In this document: piece after piece, positions 49,457 through 58,262 of the stretch
Layout of the letters: every line of letters starts with the position of its first letter
How positions within the stretch are numbered: position 1 is the stretch's first letter
NCBI GenBank assembly: GCA_002431395.1
Contig: DJEU01000025.1
Coordinates: 1-64,000, forward strand
Reading direction: 5' to 3'
Source: Lachnoclostridium sp. UBA5890
GTDB lineage: Bacteria > Bacillota > Clostridia > Lachnospirales > Lachnospiraceae
Length of the DNA stretch: 64,000 nucleotides
Notes under the pieces: model-generated
Database searches by the model: none
Seen by the model: the letters and a program-made list of their open reading frames with translations, nothing else
Told to the model about the DNA's origin: nothing
Program-made: the position numbers and the translations under genes

Positions 49457-50569
49457 ATGAGTAATTTTAAAGTAGAATTGAAAAAAGTAGTGGACGATTC
49501 CTATGAAGTACAGATCGGGAAAAATCTGATTTCGGAACTGGTGAAGGATTTAACCGGAGGTCTGGCAGGAAACATACATAAATTTGCGGTAATCACAGAT
49601 TCTACCGTGGAGCCGTTGTATGGCAGACAGATCTGTGACAGATTAAATGAAGCGGGTGCGCAGGCAGAGTTGTTTGTGTTCCCGGCGGGAGAAAAAAGTA
49701 AGGTAAGAAAGACAAAAGAAATGCTCGAGGACGCTATGCTGGCAAAAGGATTTCGAAGAGACTGCTGCGTCGTAGCCGTTGGGGGAGGCGTGGTTTCGGA
49801 TCTCGCCGGCTTTGTGGCAGGTACGTTTGGCAGAGGAGTGCCTTTTGTAAATTATGCGACGACACTTCTTGCGGCTGCGGATGCTTCCATCGGTGGAAAA
49901 ACTGCCGTAGATACGGATCTTGCAACCAATCTGATCGGTCTGATCTATCAGCCGAAAAAGGTTTATGTGGACATTGATACGTGGAAAACACTTCCGAAAA
50001 ACCACTTGGTCAATGGAATGGCAGAGACGATCAAACATGCGTGTCTGGCAGATTTTGAATTGTTTGAGTATATCGAGGAAAATATTAACAAAATTTTACA
50101 GTGCGATCCGGAAGCGTGCGAATATATTTCCGAGAAAAACTGCAATGTAAAATATCAGGTTGTCATGAAGGATGAAAAGGAGAAGAGTCTGCGCGAGGTT
50201 TTGAATCTTGGACACACGGTAGGACGCGCCATTGAGACAGTAAGTGATTACAAACTGCTTCATGGAGAGGCTCTTTCCATCGGAATGGTGGCACAGGTGA
50301 CACTGGGGTGCAAACTTGGTTTCTTAACGGAAGAAGAGAGAGACCGCGTGATCGCATTGCAGAAAAAGGTAGGTCTGCCGGTAGAAATTCCGGATTATAT
50401 TGACCGGGAGGCACTGGTAAAGAAATTGTATACCGACAAGAAGGTGCGGGATGGCAAACTTCGTTTTGTCTTCCAGAAGGGCATCGGCGAAGTTATGACA
50501 TTTGGAGAAGATGTGTACGCGAGACCGGTAGCGGAAGAGGAAATCCGCGAAATTCTTATGAATATGTAA
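49457..50569 (+). CDS. aroB: 3-dehydroquinate synthase
   Basis: 370 aa. Second step of the shikimate pathway, NAD-dependent. Motifs: VITDSTVEPLYG, FPAGEKSK, VAVGGGVVSDLAGFVAGTF, PTTLLA-type YATTLLAAADASIGGKTAVD, and the zinc ligand region LGHTVGRAIE with HGEALSIGM. Length is normal. Start follows AGCAGGAGGAC. Followed by yraN after 15 nt, then der. tyrA of the same pathway branch is elsewhere in the window and not in an operon with it. Confidence 0.96.
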   Translation: MSNFKVELKKVVDDSYEVQIGKNLISELVKDLTGGLAGNIHKFAVITDSTVEPLYGRQICDRLNEAGAQAELFVFPAGEKSKVRKTKEMLEDAMLAKGFRRDCCVVAVGGGVVSDLAGFVAGTFGRGVPFVNYATTLLAAADASIGGKTAVDTDLATNLIGLIYQPKKVYVDIDTWKTLPKNHLVNGMAETIKHACLADFELFEYIEENINKILQCDPEACEYISEKNCNVKYQVVMKDEKEKSLREVLNLGHTVGRAIETVSDYKLLHGEALSIGMVAQVTLGCKLGFLTEEERDRVIALQKKVGLPVEIPDYIDREALVKKLYTDKKVRDGKLRFVFQKGIGEVMTFGEDVYARPVAEEEIREILMNM

Positions 50570-50584
50570 AAATGAGGGATAGGA

Positions 50585-50935
50585 TTGAATAAACGACAGC
50601 TGGGCAGTGAAAAAGAAAAGCTTGCGGCCGGGTATTTGCAGGAACGGGGATATGAGATCGTCACCTGCAATTACCGATGCCGGCAGGCAGAAATTGATAT
50701 TATTGCAAAAAAAGAGGAATATTTGATTTTTATTGAAGTAAAATATCGTAAGAACAAACAATGCGGGGGAAGCTTGTATGCGGTTTCCCGCGCCAAACAG
50801 CAGAAGATCTGTTATGCCGCCAGACACTTTATAGCAAGACATAACATTCCTCTTAACCACCCGATGCGGTTTGATGTGCTGGCCATCGATGGAGAAGAGA
50901 TCATGCATATCAAAAATGCGTTTGAGACATACTAA
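50585..50935 (+). CDS. YraN/UPF0102 family protein
   Basis: 116 aa. Nuclease-like fold of the RecB/Mrr class: GYEIVTCNYRCRQAEIDIIA with E and D, then YLIFIEVKYRKN, in the order E-x-D...EVK. No biological role is established for the family. The start appears to be TTG 50585 after GAGGGATAGGA. Cytoplasmic; often near dprA, rnhB or other information genes. Confidence 0.85.
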   Translation: MNKRQLGSEKEKLAAGYLQERGYEIVTCNYRCRQAEIDIIAKKEEYLIFIEVKYRKNKQCGGSLYAVSRAKQQKICYAARHFIARHNIPLNHPMRFDVLAIDGEEIMHIKNAFETY

Positions 50936-50938
50936 TAC

Positions 50939-50967
50939 TTGATTTTATTCGGAATATTTAGTAAAAT
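50939..50967 (+). promoter_or_regulatory. der promoter
   Basis: TTGATT, 17-nt spacer, TAAAAT, 20 nt before the der start. Confidence 0.55.
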
Positions 50968-50987
50968 ATACGGATGGAGGAATTGAA

Positions 50988-52310
50988 ATGAGTAAACCAA
51001 TTGTAGCAATTGTTGGCCGCCCAAATGTAGGAAAGTCAACATTATTTAATACACTTGCCGGAGAAAAAATATCGATCGTAAAAGATTACCCGGGAGTGAC
51101 ACGAGATCGAATTTATGCAGATATCACCTGGCTGGATCACAGTCTTTCACTGATCGATACCGGTGGTATTGAGATGGATAGCAAAGATGCGATGCTTTCC
51201 CATATGAGAGAACAGGCAAATATTGCCATTGAGACAGCGGATGTCATTATGTTTGTCACAGATGTCAGACAAGGACTTGTCGATGCAGACTTTAAGGTGG
51301 CAGACATGCTTCGCAAATCGGGAAAACCGGTTATCTTAGTGGTAAATAAAGTGGATAATTTTGACAAATTCATGCCGGATGTGTATGAGTTTTATAATCT
51401 TGGCATCGGAGAGCCGCACCCGGTATCGGCTTCGTCCAAACTGGGACTCGGGGATATGTTAGATGCTGTATGGGAGCTGGTAGATGCAGAGAAATTTGAG
51501 GAAGAGGAAGACGACCGTCCAAAGATTGCCATCGTTGGTAAGCCAAATGCCGGAAAATCGTCTTTGATCAACAAATTGATCGGAAAAGACCGCGTGATTG
51601 TGTCGGATATCGCCGGTACGACGAGAGATGCCATCGATACCGAGGTGGTGCGTGACGGCAAAGAATATATCTTTATTGATACCGCGGGGCTTCGCCGGAA
51701 AAATAAGATTAAAGAAGATTTGGAACGATACAGTATCATTCGTACGGTTGCAGCGATTGAACGATCGGATGTCGTCATATTGATGATCGATGCGGTGGAA
51801 GGTGTGACCGAGCAGGATGCCAAAATCGCCGGTATCGCGCATGAACGCGGCAAAGGATTGATCATCGCCGTCAACAAATGGGATGCCGTGGAAAAAGACA
51901 ATCATACGGTAAAAGAGTATACCAATAAAGTAAGAGAAGTGCTTTCGTTCGTACCATATGCGGAAATTGTATTCATTTCTGCACTGACAGGTCAGAGAAC
52001 GAATAAATTATTTGAGTATATTGAAAAAGTAATTCAATTTCATTCCATGCGCATACAGACGGGTGTGCTGAATGAAATTCTGATGGAGGCGGTAGCGATG
52101 CAACAGCCACCGTCAGACAAGGGAAAACGATTGAAATTGTTTTACATGACGCAGGTGTCTACGAAGCCGCCTACCTTTGTGTTGTTTGTAAATAGCAAAG
52201 AATTGATGCATTTTTCGTATCAGCGTTATATCGAAAATCGTATACGTGATACGTTTGGCTTCATCGGTACACCGATACGAATGTTCATTCGTGAACGGAA
52301 GGAGAAATAA
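50988..52310 (+). CDS. der: ribosome-associated GTPase Der (EngA)
   Basis: 440 aa. Two consecutive GTPase domains: GRPNVGKST at residues 9-17 and GKPNAGKSS at about 184-192, each with DTGG/DTAG switch II and NKVD/NKWD base recognition, followed by a KH-like C-terminal domain (about 355-440). Essential for 50S ribosome assembly. Start follows TGGAGGA. plsY starts 2 nt after the stop. Confidence 0.97.
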   Translation: MSKPIVAIVGRPNVGKSTLFNTLAGEKISIVKDYPGVTRDRIYADITWLDHSLSLIDTGGIEMDSKDAMLSHMREQANIAIETADVIMFVTDVRQGLVDADFKVADMLRKSGKPVILVVNKVDNFDKFMPDVYEFYNLGIGEPHPVSASSKLGLGDMLDAVWELVDAEKFEEEEDDRPKIAIVGKPNAGKSSLINKLIGKDRVIVSDIAGTTRDAIDTEVVRDGKEYIFIDTAGLRRKNKIKEDLERYSIIRTVAAIERSDVVILMIDAVEGVTEQDAKIAGIAHERGKGLIIAVNKWDAVEKDNHTVKEYTNKVREVLSFVPYAEIVFISALTGQRTNKLFEYIEKVIQFHSMRIQTGVLNEILMEAVAMQQPPSDKGKRLKLFYMTQVSTKPPTFVLFVNSKELMHFSYQRYIENRIRDTFGFIGTPIRMFIRERKEK

Positions 52311-52312
52311 TC

Positions 52313-52978
52313 GTGAATTATATTATAACAGGTGTTATTATTTTAATCATAGGATATGCATTCGGCTGTTTTTCTACCGGTTATTTTGTAGGAAAGAAAA
52401 ATGGATTGGATATTCGTTCGACCGGAAGTGGAAATATCGGTACGACGAATGCCTTGCGTTCGTTGGGTGCAAAAGCCGGAGCAATTACTTTTTTAGGGGA
52501 TTTGCTTAAGGCATTTATCCCCACACTGTTGGTAAAATTTGTTTTTTGCCCGGCGATGGGATATGCGGATGATATTACCTATTTATTTACTCTTTTGGCA
52601 GGTCTTGGTGTTGTGATGGGACACAATTTTCCGTTTTACCTGCATTTCAAAGGGGGAAAAGGAATAGCGGTTTCTGCGGCAGTTATTGTGGTGTCAAACC
52701 TTCATCCGGTCTTTATCGGAGTCGGACTTGCAATATTCATTTTGGTGGTAGCTGTGACAAGATATGTTTCACTGGGATCGCTGATCGTTGTGTGGTACAT
52801 TCCAATCTTTACTTTATTATATTATCGGGAAAGTGACCTTTTTCCGTTGATTTTGATCGTAAGTTTATTGTTTACAATTTTAGCTTACATAAAACATAAA
52901 GCAAACATTATACGATTGATTCATGGTACAGAAAATAAGTTAGGTGAAAAAAAGGAGAAGAAGAGTGAAGAAAATTAG
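52313..52978 (+). CDS. plsY: glycerol-3-phosphate acyltransferase PlsY
   Basis: 221 aa, five or six membrane segments. Transfers acyl from acyl-phosphate to glycerol-3-phosphate, the first step of phospholipid synthesis. Family motifs: STGSGNIGTTNALRSLG, GHNFPFYLHFKGGKGIA, and the last loop KHKANIIRLIHGTENK. The GTG start (52313) follows AAGGAGAAATAATC. A short Lys/Glu-rich tail extends beyond the last motif and overlaps gpsA by 14 nt. Sits between der and gpsA, as in many Firmicutes. Confidence 0.95.
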   Translation: MNYIITGVIILIIGYAFGCFSTGYFVGKKNGLDIRSTGSGNIGTTNALRSLGAKAGAITFLGDLLKAFIPTLLVKFVFCPAMGYADDITYLFTLLAGLGVVMGHNFPFYLHFKGGKGIAVSAAVIVVSNLHPVFIGVGLAIFILVVAVTRYVSLGSLIVVWYIPIFTLLYYRESDLFPLILIVSLLFTILAYIKHKANIIRLIHGTENKLGEKKEKKSEEN

Positions 52979-53972
52979 TTTTTTGGGTGCAGGAAGCTGG
53001 GGAACTGCGTTGGCAATCTTATGTGCGAATAATGGACATAAGGTAACAATTTGGTCAAAGATCAAATCCGAGACCGATATGCTTCGGGAAAAAAGAGAAC
53101 ATGTAGATCGTCTTCCGGGGGTAAAACTTCCGGACAGCATTGAGATTGAAGATGACCTTGAAAAGGCCTGCACAGGACAGGATATTATTGTGTTTTCAGT
53201 GGCTTCGCCATTTGTCCGTTCGACGGCAGAACTGTCAAAACCCTTTATACGCGACGGACAGATTATTGTTAATGTGGGAAAAGGTATCGAGGATAAGACT
53301 TTGATGACACTTTGCGAAGTGCTTTCGGATGTACTTCCGATGGCAGATGTTGCCGTACTTTCCGGCCCGAGTCATGCGGAAGAGGTTTCCAAAGGAGTGC
53401 CTACTACAGTTGTTGTCGGAGCAAAATCCGAGAAAACCGGTGTGTTTATTCAGGATGTGTTTATGAGCGAATGCTTCCGCGTATACATCAGCCCGGATAT
53501 GATTGGTATTGAACTCGGCGGTTCTTTGAAAAATGTAATCGCGCTGGCTGCCGGTATGTTAGATGGTATGGAACTCGGTGACAATACCAAAGCGGCACTG
53601 ATGACTCGTGGTATTTTGGAGATCAGCCGTCTCGGAGTCGAACTTGGCGGCAAGATGGAGACGTTTTTCGGCTTATCCGGAATCGGCGATCTTATCGTAA
53701 CGTGTACAAGCAAGCACAGCCGCAATCATAACTGTGGTTATCTTCTGGGAAAAGGTAAGACGCTGGAAGAGGCAAAAGCAGAGATCAAGCAGGTCGTGGA
53801 AGGTGTAAACTGTGCGCAGGCGGCGATGGCACTGGCAAACCGTTATCATGTATCGATGCCGATCGTAGAACAGATCAATGCGGTCTTGTTCGAGGGCAAG
53901 ACGACCAAGCAGGCATTAAAAGAACTTCTTATGCGTGACCGTGTGAGTGAATACCGCACCCTTAGTTGGTAA
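52965..53972 (+). CDS. gpsA: glycerol-3-phosphate dehydrogenase [NAD(P)+]
   Basis: 335 aa from GTG 52965. Reduces dihydroxyacetone phosphate to glycerol-3-phosphate, the substrate of PlsY. NAD motif GAGSWGTALA near the N-terminus; LSGPSHAEEV; catalytic KNVIALAAGMLDG and GLSGIGDLIVTCTSKHSRN. The GTG is preferred to a frame start at 52944 because AAAGGAG is 10 nt upstream. Overlap with plsY indicates coupled translation of two consecutive enzymes. Confidence 0.96.
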   Translation: MKKISFLGAGSWGTALAILCANNGHKVTIWSKIKSETDMLREKREHVDRLPGVKLPDSIEIEDDLEKACTGQDIIVFSVASPFVRSTAELSKPFIRDGQIIVNVGKGIEDKTLMTLCEVLSDVLPMADVAVLSGPSHAEEVSKGVPTTVVVGAKSEKTGVFIQDVFMSECFRVYISPDMIGIELGGSLKNVIALAAGMLDGMELGDNTKAALMTRGILEISRLGVELGGKMETFFGLSGIGDLIVTCTSKHSRNHNCGYLLGKGKTLEEAKAEIKQVVEGVNCAQAAMALANRYHVSMPIVEQINAVLFEGKTTKQALKELLMRDRVSEYRTLSW

Positions 53973-54025
53973 AGTCTGGAAGAAAACGCAGGATTCTCGG
54001 AGAGGAATAGAATAAAATTAGGAAA

Positions 54026-54066
54026 AACAGCCATACTATCGAAAAAAGGAAGGATGGCTGTTTTTT
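54026..54066 (+). terminator. gpsA terminator touching the next start codon
   Basis: AACAGCCAT (54026-54034) and ATGGCTGTT (54054-54062) pair; the T-run ends at the ATG (54067) of the next gene. The only purine-rich ribosome binding candidate (GGAAGG) is in the loop. Confidence 0.8.
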
Positions 54067-54501
54067 ATGTGGGGAATTATTATTGGATTGATATCCGGAA
54101 CTTTGATGAGTGTGCAGGGAGTGTTTAATGCAGAAGTGACAAAACAGAGCAGTATTTGGTTGTCGGCAGCATTTGTGCAGATTACGGCATTCGTGGTGTG
54201 TGTTCTGGCGTGGTTTATTACCGGAAAAGAGGGAACCATATCGAGTCTTTTTCAGGTGCAGCCCAAATACATGCTGTTAGGCGGCGCAATCGGGGCCTTT
54301 ATCACATACACGGTAATTCAGGCAATGAATCAATGCGGACCGGCAAGGGCCGTTATGTTTATTGTTACCGCCCAGTTGATCGTCGCCTATCTGATAGAAT
54401 TGATGGGGGTATTCGGTGTTGATAAACAGCCGTTTGAATGGCGGAAGATCATAGGCTTGATCGTGATGATCGCAGGGATCATAACCTTTAAATGGAAATA
54501 A
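54067..54501 (+). CDS. YdcZ/DUF606-type small DMT membrane protein
   Basis: 144 aa, five membrane segments: MWGIIIGLISGTLMSVQGVF, LSAAFVQITAFVVCVLAWFI, MLLGGAIGAFITYTVIQAM, RAVMFIVTAQLIVAYLIELM and KIIGLIVMIAGIITF. DUF606 proteins are half-size members of the drug/metabolite transporter superfamily, usually working as pairs; the substrate is unknown. There is no separate leader: a terminator hairpin ends at the start codon, which may restrict or regulate expression. Confidence 0.82.
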   Translation: MWGIIIGLISGTLMSVQGVFNAEVTKQSSIWLSAAFVQITAFVVCVLAWFITGKEGTISSLFQVQPKYMLLGGAIGAFITYTVIQAMNQCGPARAVMFIVTAQLIVAYLIELMGVFGVDKQPFEWRKIIGLIVMIAGIITFKWK

Positions 54502-54521
54502 GAAAAAACTAAAAGTTTTTG

Positions 54522-54550
54522 TTGTAAAAAAATCATTTCAGTATTACAAT
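54522..54550 (+). promoter_or_regulatory. comEA operon promoter
   Basis: TTGTAA, 17-nt spacer, TACAAT, 50 nt before the comEA start. Confidence 0.5.
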
Positions 54551-54599
54551 AAAGATGTGCATTTTTGATTATTGTTCCTGGAGACAGGAGAGCAAAAAT

Positions 54600-55181
54600 A
54601 TGAAACAAAATACTATAATCTTGTTACTTGCAGTGGTCGGAATCTGTGTTTGCGGTGGTATTTGGCTGTATCAGGAAAAACAGGTGCAGCCCGCGGAGAC
54701 GATCGTGTCAGAAGGGACGAACGACAGTTTGACACAGCAGACGGCAGAGACAGAGGAAGGTCAGATTTATATCCACATTGTAGGGGCGGTAAAAAAGCCC
54801 GGTGTGTATACTTTTCAGAAAAAACCGCGTGTGATCGAAGTGGTTGAGAAAGCCGGCGGTTTTACGAAAGATGCAGTCACTGCCGAGATCAATCAGGCAG
54901 AACTTGTGGAAGACGGCACTCAGCTTACGATAACTTCGCAGAAGGATTCCAAAGAAAGAGATGGACAGCAGGAAGAACAGGCAGAGACAGGAAAAGTAAA
55001 TCTGAATACAGCGGCCAAAGAACAATTGATGACATTGACAGGAATTGGAGAGGCAAAAGCAATTGCAATCATAGCATATCGGGAAGAAAAGGGGAAATTT
55101 CAAAAACCGGAAGATCTGATGAATATACCGGGGATCAAAGAGGGGGTTTTTGATAAGATCAAATCCCAGATATGTGTATAA
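54600..55181 (+). CDS. comEA: competence DNA receptor ComEA
   Basis: 193 aa. A membrane anchor at about residues 6-25 (ILLLAVVGICVCGGIWLYQE), an extracellular SLBB domain at about 55-110 (IYIHIVGAVKKPGVYTF), and a C-terminal pair of helix-hairpin-helix motifs (KVNLNTAAKEQLMTLTGIGE; LMNIPGIKEGVFDKIKSQ) that bind double-stranded DNA. ComEA passes incoming DNA to the ComEC channel. ATG 54600 follows ACAGGAGAGC. Usually beside comEC; here four-gene spacing includes a two-component system and a lipoprotein gene. Confidence 0.93.
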   Translation: MKQNTIILLLAVVGICVCGGIWLYQEKQVQPAETIVSEGTNDSLTQQTAETEEGQIYIHIVGAVKKPGVYTFQKKPRVIEVVEKAGGFTKDAVTAEINQAELVEDGTQLTITSQKDSKERDGQQEEQAETGKVNLNTAAKEQLMTLTGIGEAKAIAIIAYREEKGKFQKPEDLMNIPGIKEGVFDKIKSQICV

Positions 55182-55218
55182 AAATAGGAATAGAGAAGAT
55201 TGGAAAGGAAGAGAGCAA

Positions 55219-55911
55219 ATGGCAAAGAAAGTTTTGGTAGTAGATGACGAGAAAATGATCGTCAAGGGACTGCGTTTTAGTCTTGAGCAAGATGGCATGG
55301 ATGTGGATTGTGCGTATGATGGAGAAGAAGCATTGACGGCAATCAAGCAGAATACATATGATGTGGTCTTATTGGATGTGATGCTTCCCAAACTTTCCGG
55401 CTTTGATGTATGCCAGCAGGTTCGGGAGTTTTCGGATGTGCCGATCATTATGCTTACCGCCAAAGGCGAGGATATGGACAAGATCCTTGGATTAGAGTAT
55501 GGCGCTGACGATTATATTACCAAACCTTTCAATATTCTTGAAGTAAAGGCGCGTATTAAAGCAATTATGCGCCGCAGTTCCAAACGTGAGACAAAAGAAC
55601 AGGAAAATTCTTCGGTACGCGTATTTGGAAATATGAAAGTAGACATTGACAGCAGACGAGTATTTATTGATGAAAAAGAAGTGAATTTAACCGTAAAAGA
55701 GTTTGATCTTCTTGAACTCCTTATGAATAATCCAAATAAAGTTTACAGCAGAGAAAAACTGCTTAATGATGTCTGGGGATACGAATATCTCGGAGATGTC
55801 AGAACGGTAGACGTTCATGTAAGGCGGCTTCGTGAAAAGATAGAAAAGACACCAAGCGAGCCTAAATTTATACATACAAAATGGGGTGTTGGTTATTATT
55901 TCCAAGCTTAA
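55219..55911 (+). CDS. OmpR-family response regulator (MtrA/WalR-like)
   Basis: 230 aa. Receiver with DDE at 9-11, phospho-acceptor Asp53 (LLDVMLPK), Thr (IIMLTAKGE) and Lys (DDYITKPF); winged-helix DNA-binding domain at 130-230 with VNLTVKEFDLLELLMNNPNK and DVRTVDVHVRRLREKIE. ATG 55219 is 37 nt after comEA and follows GGAAGAGAGC. It overlaps the kinase gene by 26 nt. Confidence 0.93.
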   Translation: MAKKVLVVDDEKMIVKGLRFSLEQDGMDVDCAYDGEEALTAIKQNTYDVVLLDVMLPKLSGFDVCQQVREFSDVPIIMLTAKGEDMDKILGLEYGADDYITKPFNILEVKARIKAIMRRSSKRETKEQENSSVRVFGNMKVDIDSRRVFIDEKEVNLTVKEFDLLELLMNNPNKVYSREKLLNDVWGYEYLGDVRTVDVHVRRLREKIEKTPSEPKFIHTKWGVGYYFQA

Positions 55912-57346
55912 AAACTTTTTTCATCAATTTAAAAGCACGCGTGTTCAAAGTCTCGGCGTACTGGTAATTATTGGGATTATTCCTTTGATTATCTTTTCTG
56001 TTGTTTTGTTGAATGTATTTCGTTCGCGAAGTATCAGTCAGCGGGTATCGGAGATTCAAGTGCGTGGAAATGTTATTTCCAATCTTATTGTAGGCTCCGG
56101 TTATCTGGCGGCAGGAGAACCAAGCGAAAAAGTAGATACCGAATTATCACAGGTCTCGGATATGTATGATGGAAGAATCCTTATTATTGATTCGAGGCTG
56201 AAAGTGGTACGTGATACATATGGACTGGAAGAAGACGGCATTGTCGTTCTCCCGGAAGTAATTCAATGTTTCCGCGGGGAAGCAACAAAAATTGTAAATC
56301 AGCACAAAGATAATGTGGAAATCTATCTCCCTGTCGACAGCGCAGACCATAAATCCGTTTATGGTGTAATTGTTATGAATTTTTCGTTTCAGTCGATTCA
56401 GACATTGTATGACAATATACGCACGGTAAGCATTTCCATTATTTTACTACTTGCAGTGAACATTATTGTGATTTCCTGGCTTTACTCCGGACATGTTGTA
56501 AAACCGTTAAAAAGCGTGGTACGGGCAATCGGACATATTGAATCCGGGGATTTCAGCGAACAGATGGAAGTGCGGGATAATATTGAAGTAGAACAGATTT
56601 CGGATGCCATCAATTCCATGCTTACGAAAGTACAGAACTTGGAAGATTCGCGGCAGGAATTTGTTTCTAACGTATCGCATGAGTTAAAAACGCCGATTAC
56701 ATCCATTAAAGTTCTGGCTGAATCTCTGACGATGCAGGAAGATGTTCCGGTGGAATTGTACCGGGAATTTATGGGAGATATCAATCAGGAACTTGACCGT
56801 ATGAATAAGATCGTCAATGATCTGTTGTCCCTTGTAAAAATGGACAAATCCGCAGTTCAGATGTCCATTGAAGAAGTAAATATCAATGAATTTATTGAGG
56901 GGATACTGAAAGGAATTACTCCGATCGCCTCAAAGCGCAATATCGAGATTATCTTTGAAAGTGTGCGCCCGGTAAGTGCCCAGATTGACAGTGTAAAACT
57001 CGGAATGGCATTTACCAATATTATTGAAAATGCGGTGAAATACAATTTTGACAATGGATGGGTAAAAGTTACGCTAAACGCAGACCACAAGTTTTTCTAT
57101 CTGCGCGTGGCAGATTCCGGCGTAGGAATACCGGAAGAACTTCAGGATCATATCTTTGAGCGCTTTTACCGTGTGGATAAAGCGAGATCCCGGGAAACCG
57201 GTGGAAATGGACTGGGACTTGCCATTACAAGAAATGCAATACTGTTGCACCGTGGTTCCATCAAAGTACATAGTGTGGAAAAACAGGGTACGACGTTTGC
57301 CGTGAGAATCCCATTGATCTATCAGGCACAAGGAGGAAATTCATGA
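55886..57346 (+). CDS. sensor histidine kinase (MtrB-like)
   Basis: 486 aa. Two membrane segments at about 24-45 and 176-198 enclose an extracellular domain of about 130 residues (VGSGYLAAGEPSEKVDTELS). HAMP at about 200-250, HisKA with SHELKTP (His about 268), and HATPase with FTNIIENAVKYNF, VADSGVGIPEE and GGNGLGLAI. The start is GTG 55886 inside the regulator gene. The stop overlaps the next gene by 4 nt, so RR, HK and lipoprotein are coupled. Confidence 0.92.
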   Translation: MLVIISKLKNFFHQFKSTRVQSLGVLVIIGIIPLIIFSVVLLNVFRSRSISQRVSEIQVRGNVISNLIVGSGYLAAGEPSEKVDTELSQVSDMYDGRILIIDSRLKVVRDTYGLEEDGIVVLPEVIQCFRGEATKIVNQHKDNVEIYLPVDSADHKSVYGVIVMNFSFQSIQTLYDNIRTVSISIILLLAVNIIVISWLYSGHVVKPLKSVVRAIGHIESGDFSEQMEVRDNIEVEQISDAINSMLTKVQNLEDSRQEFVSNVSHELKTPITSIKVLAESLTMQEDVPVELYREFMGDINQELDRMNKIVNDLLSLVKMDKSAVQMSIEEVNINEFIEGILKGITPIASKRNIEIIFESVRPVSAQIDSVKLGMAFTNIIENAVKYNFDNGWVKVTLNADHKFFYLRVADSGVGIPEELQDHIFERFYRVDKARSRETGGNGLGLAITRNAILLHRGSIKVHSVEKQGTTFAVRIPLIYQAQGGNS

Positions 57347-58254
57347 TGAAATCAATTCGTTTTTTGAGTGTGTTAATAGTTGTCCTCGTGTTGTGCTGTG
57401 GATGTCAAAGGACAGTGAATCCGGAACAAAAAGGCAATATTACTTTGTATCAGATGGCAGACGATGGCTCGAAACTGCAGTCAAGCAAATATGAAATTCA
57501 GGCAGATCAGGAAGATAATGTTGCCGTTATCCAGGAATTGTTAGACTGCTTTAAAAAGCGTGTGACTGTGAAAGATTTCCAATTAAAGGAAAAACAATTA
57601 ACGATTACATTCCTGTCGTCTTATTATAATCAGGATAAAATTGACGAAGTGCTGAACCGCGCCGCTATTGTAAAGACACTCTGTCAGTTGAGCAGTGTGG
57701 AATATGTAGAATTTTATGTGGGCGAAAATCCTCTTATGATCGACGGGGAAACCGTAGGAATTATGAGTAAATTGTCATTCCTTGACTCTGTCGGAGGAGA
57801 AGGATATACGCAGGAAAAATATGTTACATTGTATTTTTCTTCCAATGATGGGACGAAGATGCAGGAAATTTCTACGAAATTGACGCATGACATGACAGTG
57901 CCGCTGGCACGTCTTTTGATCGAACAGCTGCTGAAAGGTCCGAACGAGATTTCAGATGCCAATACTTCAGAAGTAAGAGATACGATTCCGGCAGGCACAA
58001 AATTGAATTCATTGACAATCCGTGATCATGTGTGCTATGTGGATTTTAGCAAGGAATTTATGAATATGCAGGCAGACGTGAGCAGTGGTGTAGTGGTATA
58101 TAGTATTGTGAATACGTTATGTGAGTTGTCCGATGTAAGCAAAGTGCAGTTTACGATCGACGGTGAGCAGGAGGAAACATACGGGGATATAAAGAACTTT
58201 ACAGGTTCCTTTGAACGAAATTTGGATATTGTTCAGGATGCCAGTAAAGGCTGA
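57343..58254 (+). CDS. GerMN-domain lipoprotein (LpqB-like partner of the kinase)
   Basis: 303 aa. Signal peptide ends in a lipobox-like LCCGC, so it is lipid-anchored outside the membrane. Two GerMN modules follow: about 30-150 (LKEKQLTITFLSSYYNQDKI) and 165-285 (VPLARLLIEQLLKGPNEIS; VCYVDFSKEFMN). GerMN domains occur in spore germination protein GerM and in actinobacterial LpqB, the lipoprotein encoded after mtrA-mtrB that acts on MtrB. Here also it follows an OmpR-type regulator and a two-TM kinase. ATG 57343 (or 57346) follows AAGGAGG. Role as a kinase regulator is inferred from this order. Confidence 0.87.
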   Translation: MMKSIRFLSVLIVVLVLCCGCQRTVNPEQKGNITLYQMADDGSKLQSSKYEIQADQEDNVAVIQELLDCFKKRVTVKDFQLKEKQLTITFLSSYYNQDKIDEVLNRAAIVKTLCQLSSVEYVEFYVGENPLMIDGETVGIMSKLSFLDSVGGEGYTQEKYVTLYFSSNDGTKMQEISTKLTHDMTVPLARLLIEQLLKGPNEISDANTSEVRDTIPAGTKLNSLTIRDHVCYVDFSKEFMNMQADVSSGVVVYSIVNTLCELSDVSKVQFTIDGEQEETYGDIKNFTGSFERNLDIVQDASKG

Positions 58255-58262
58255 AAAAGGGG

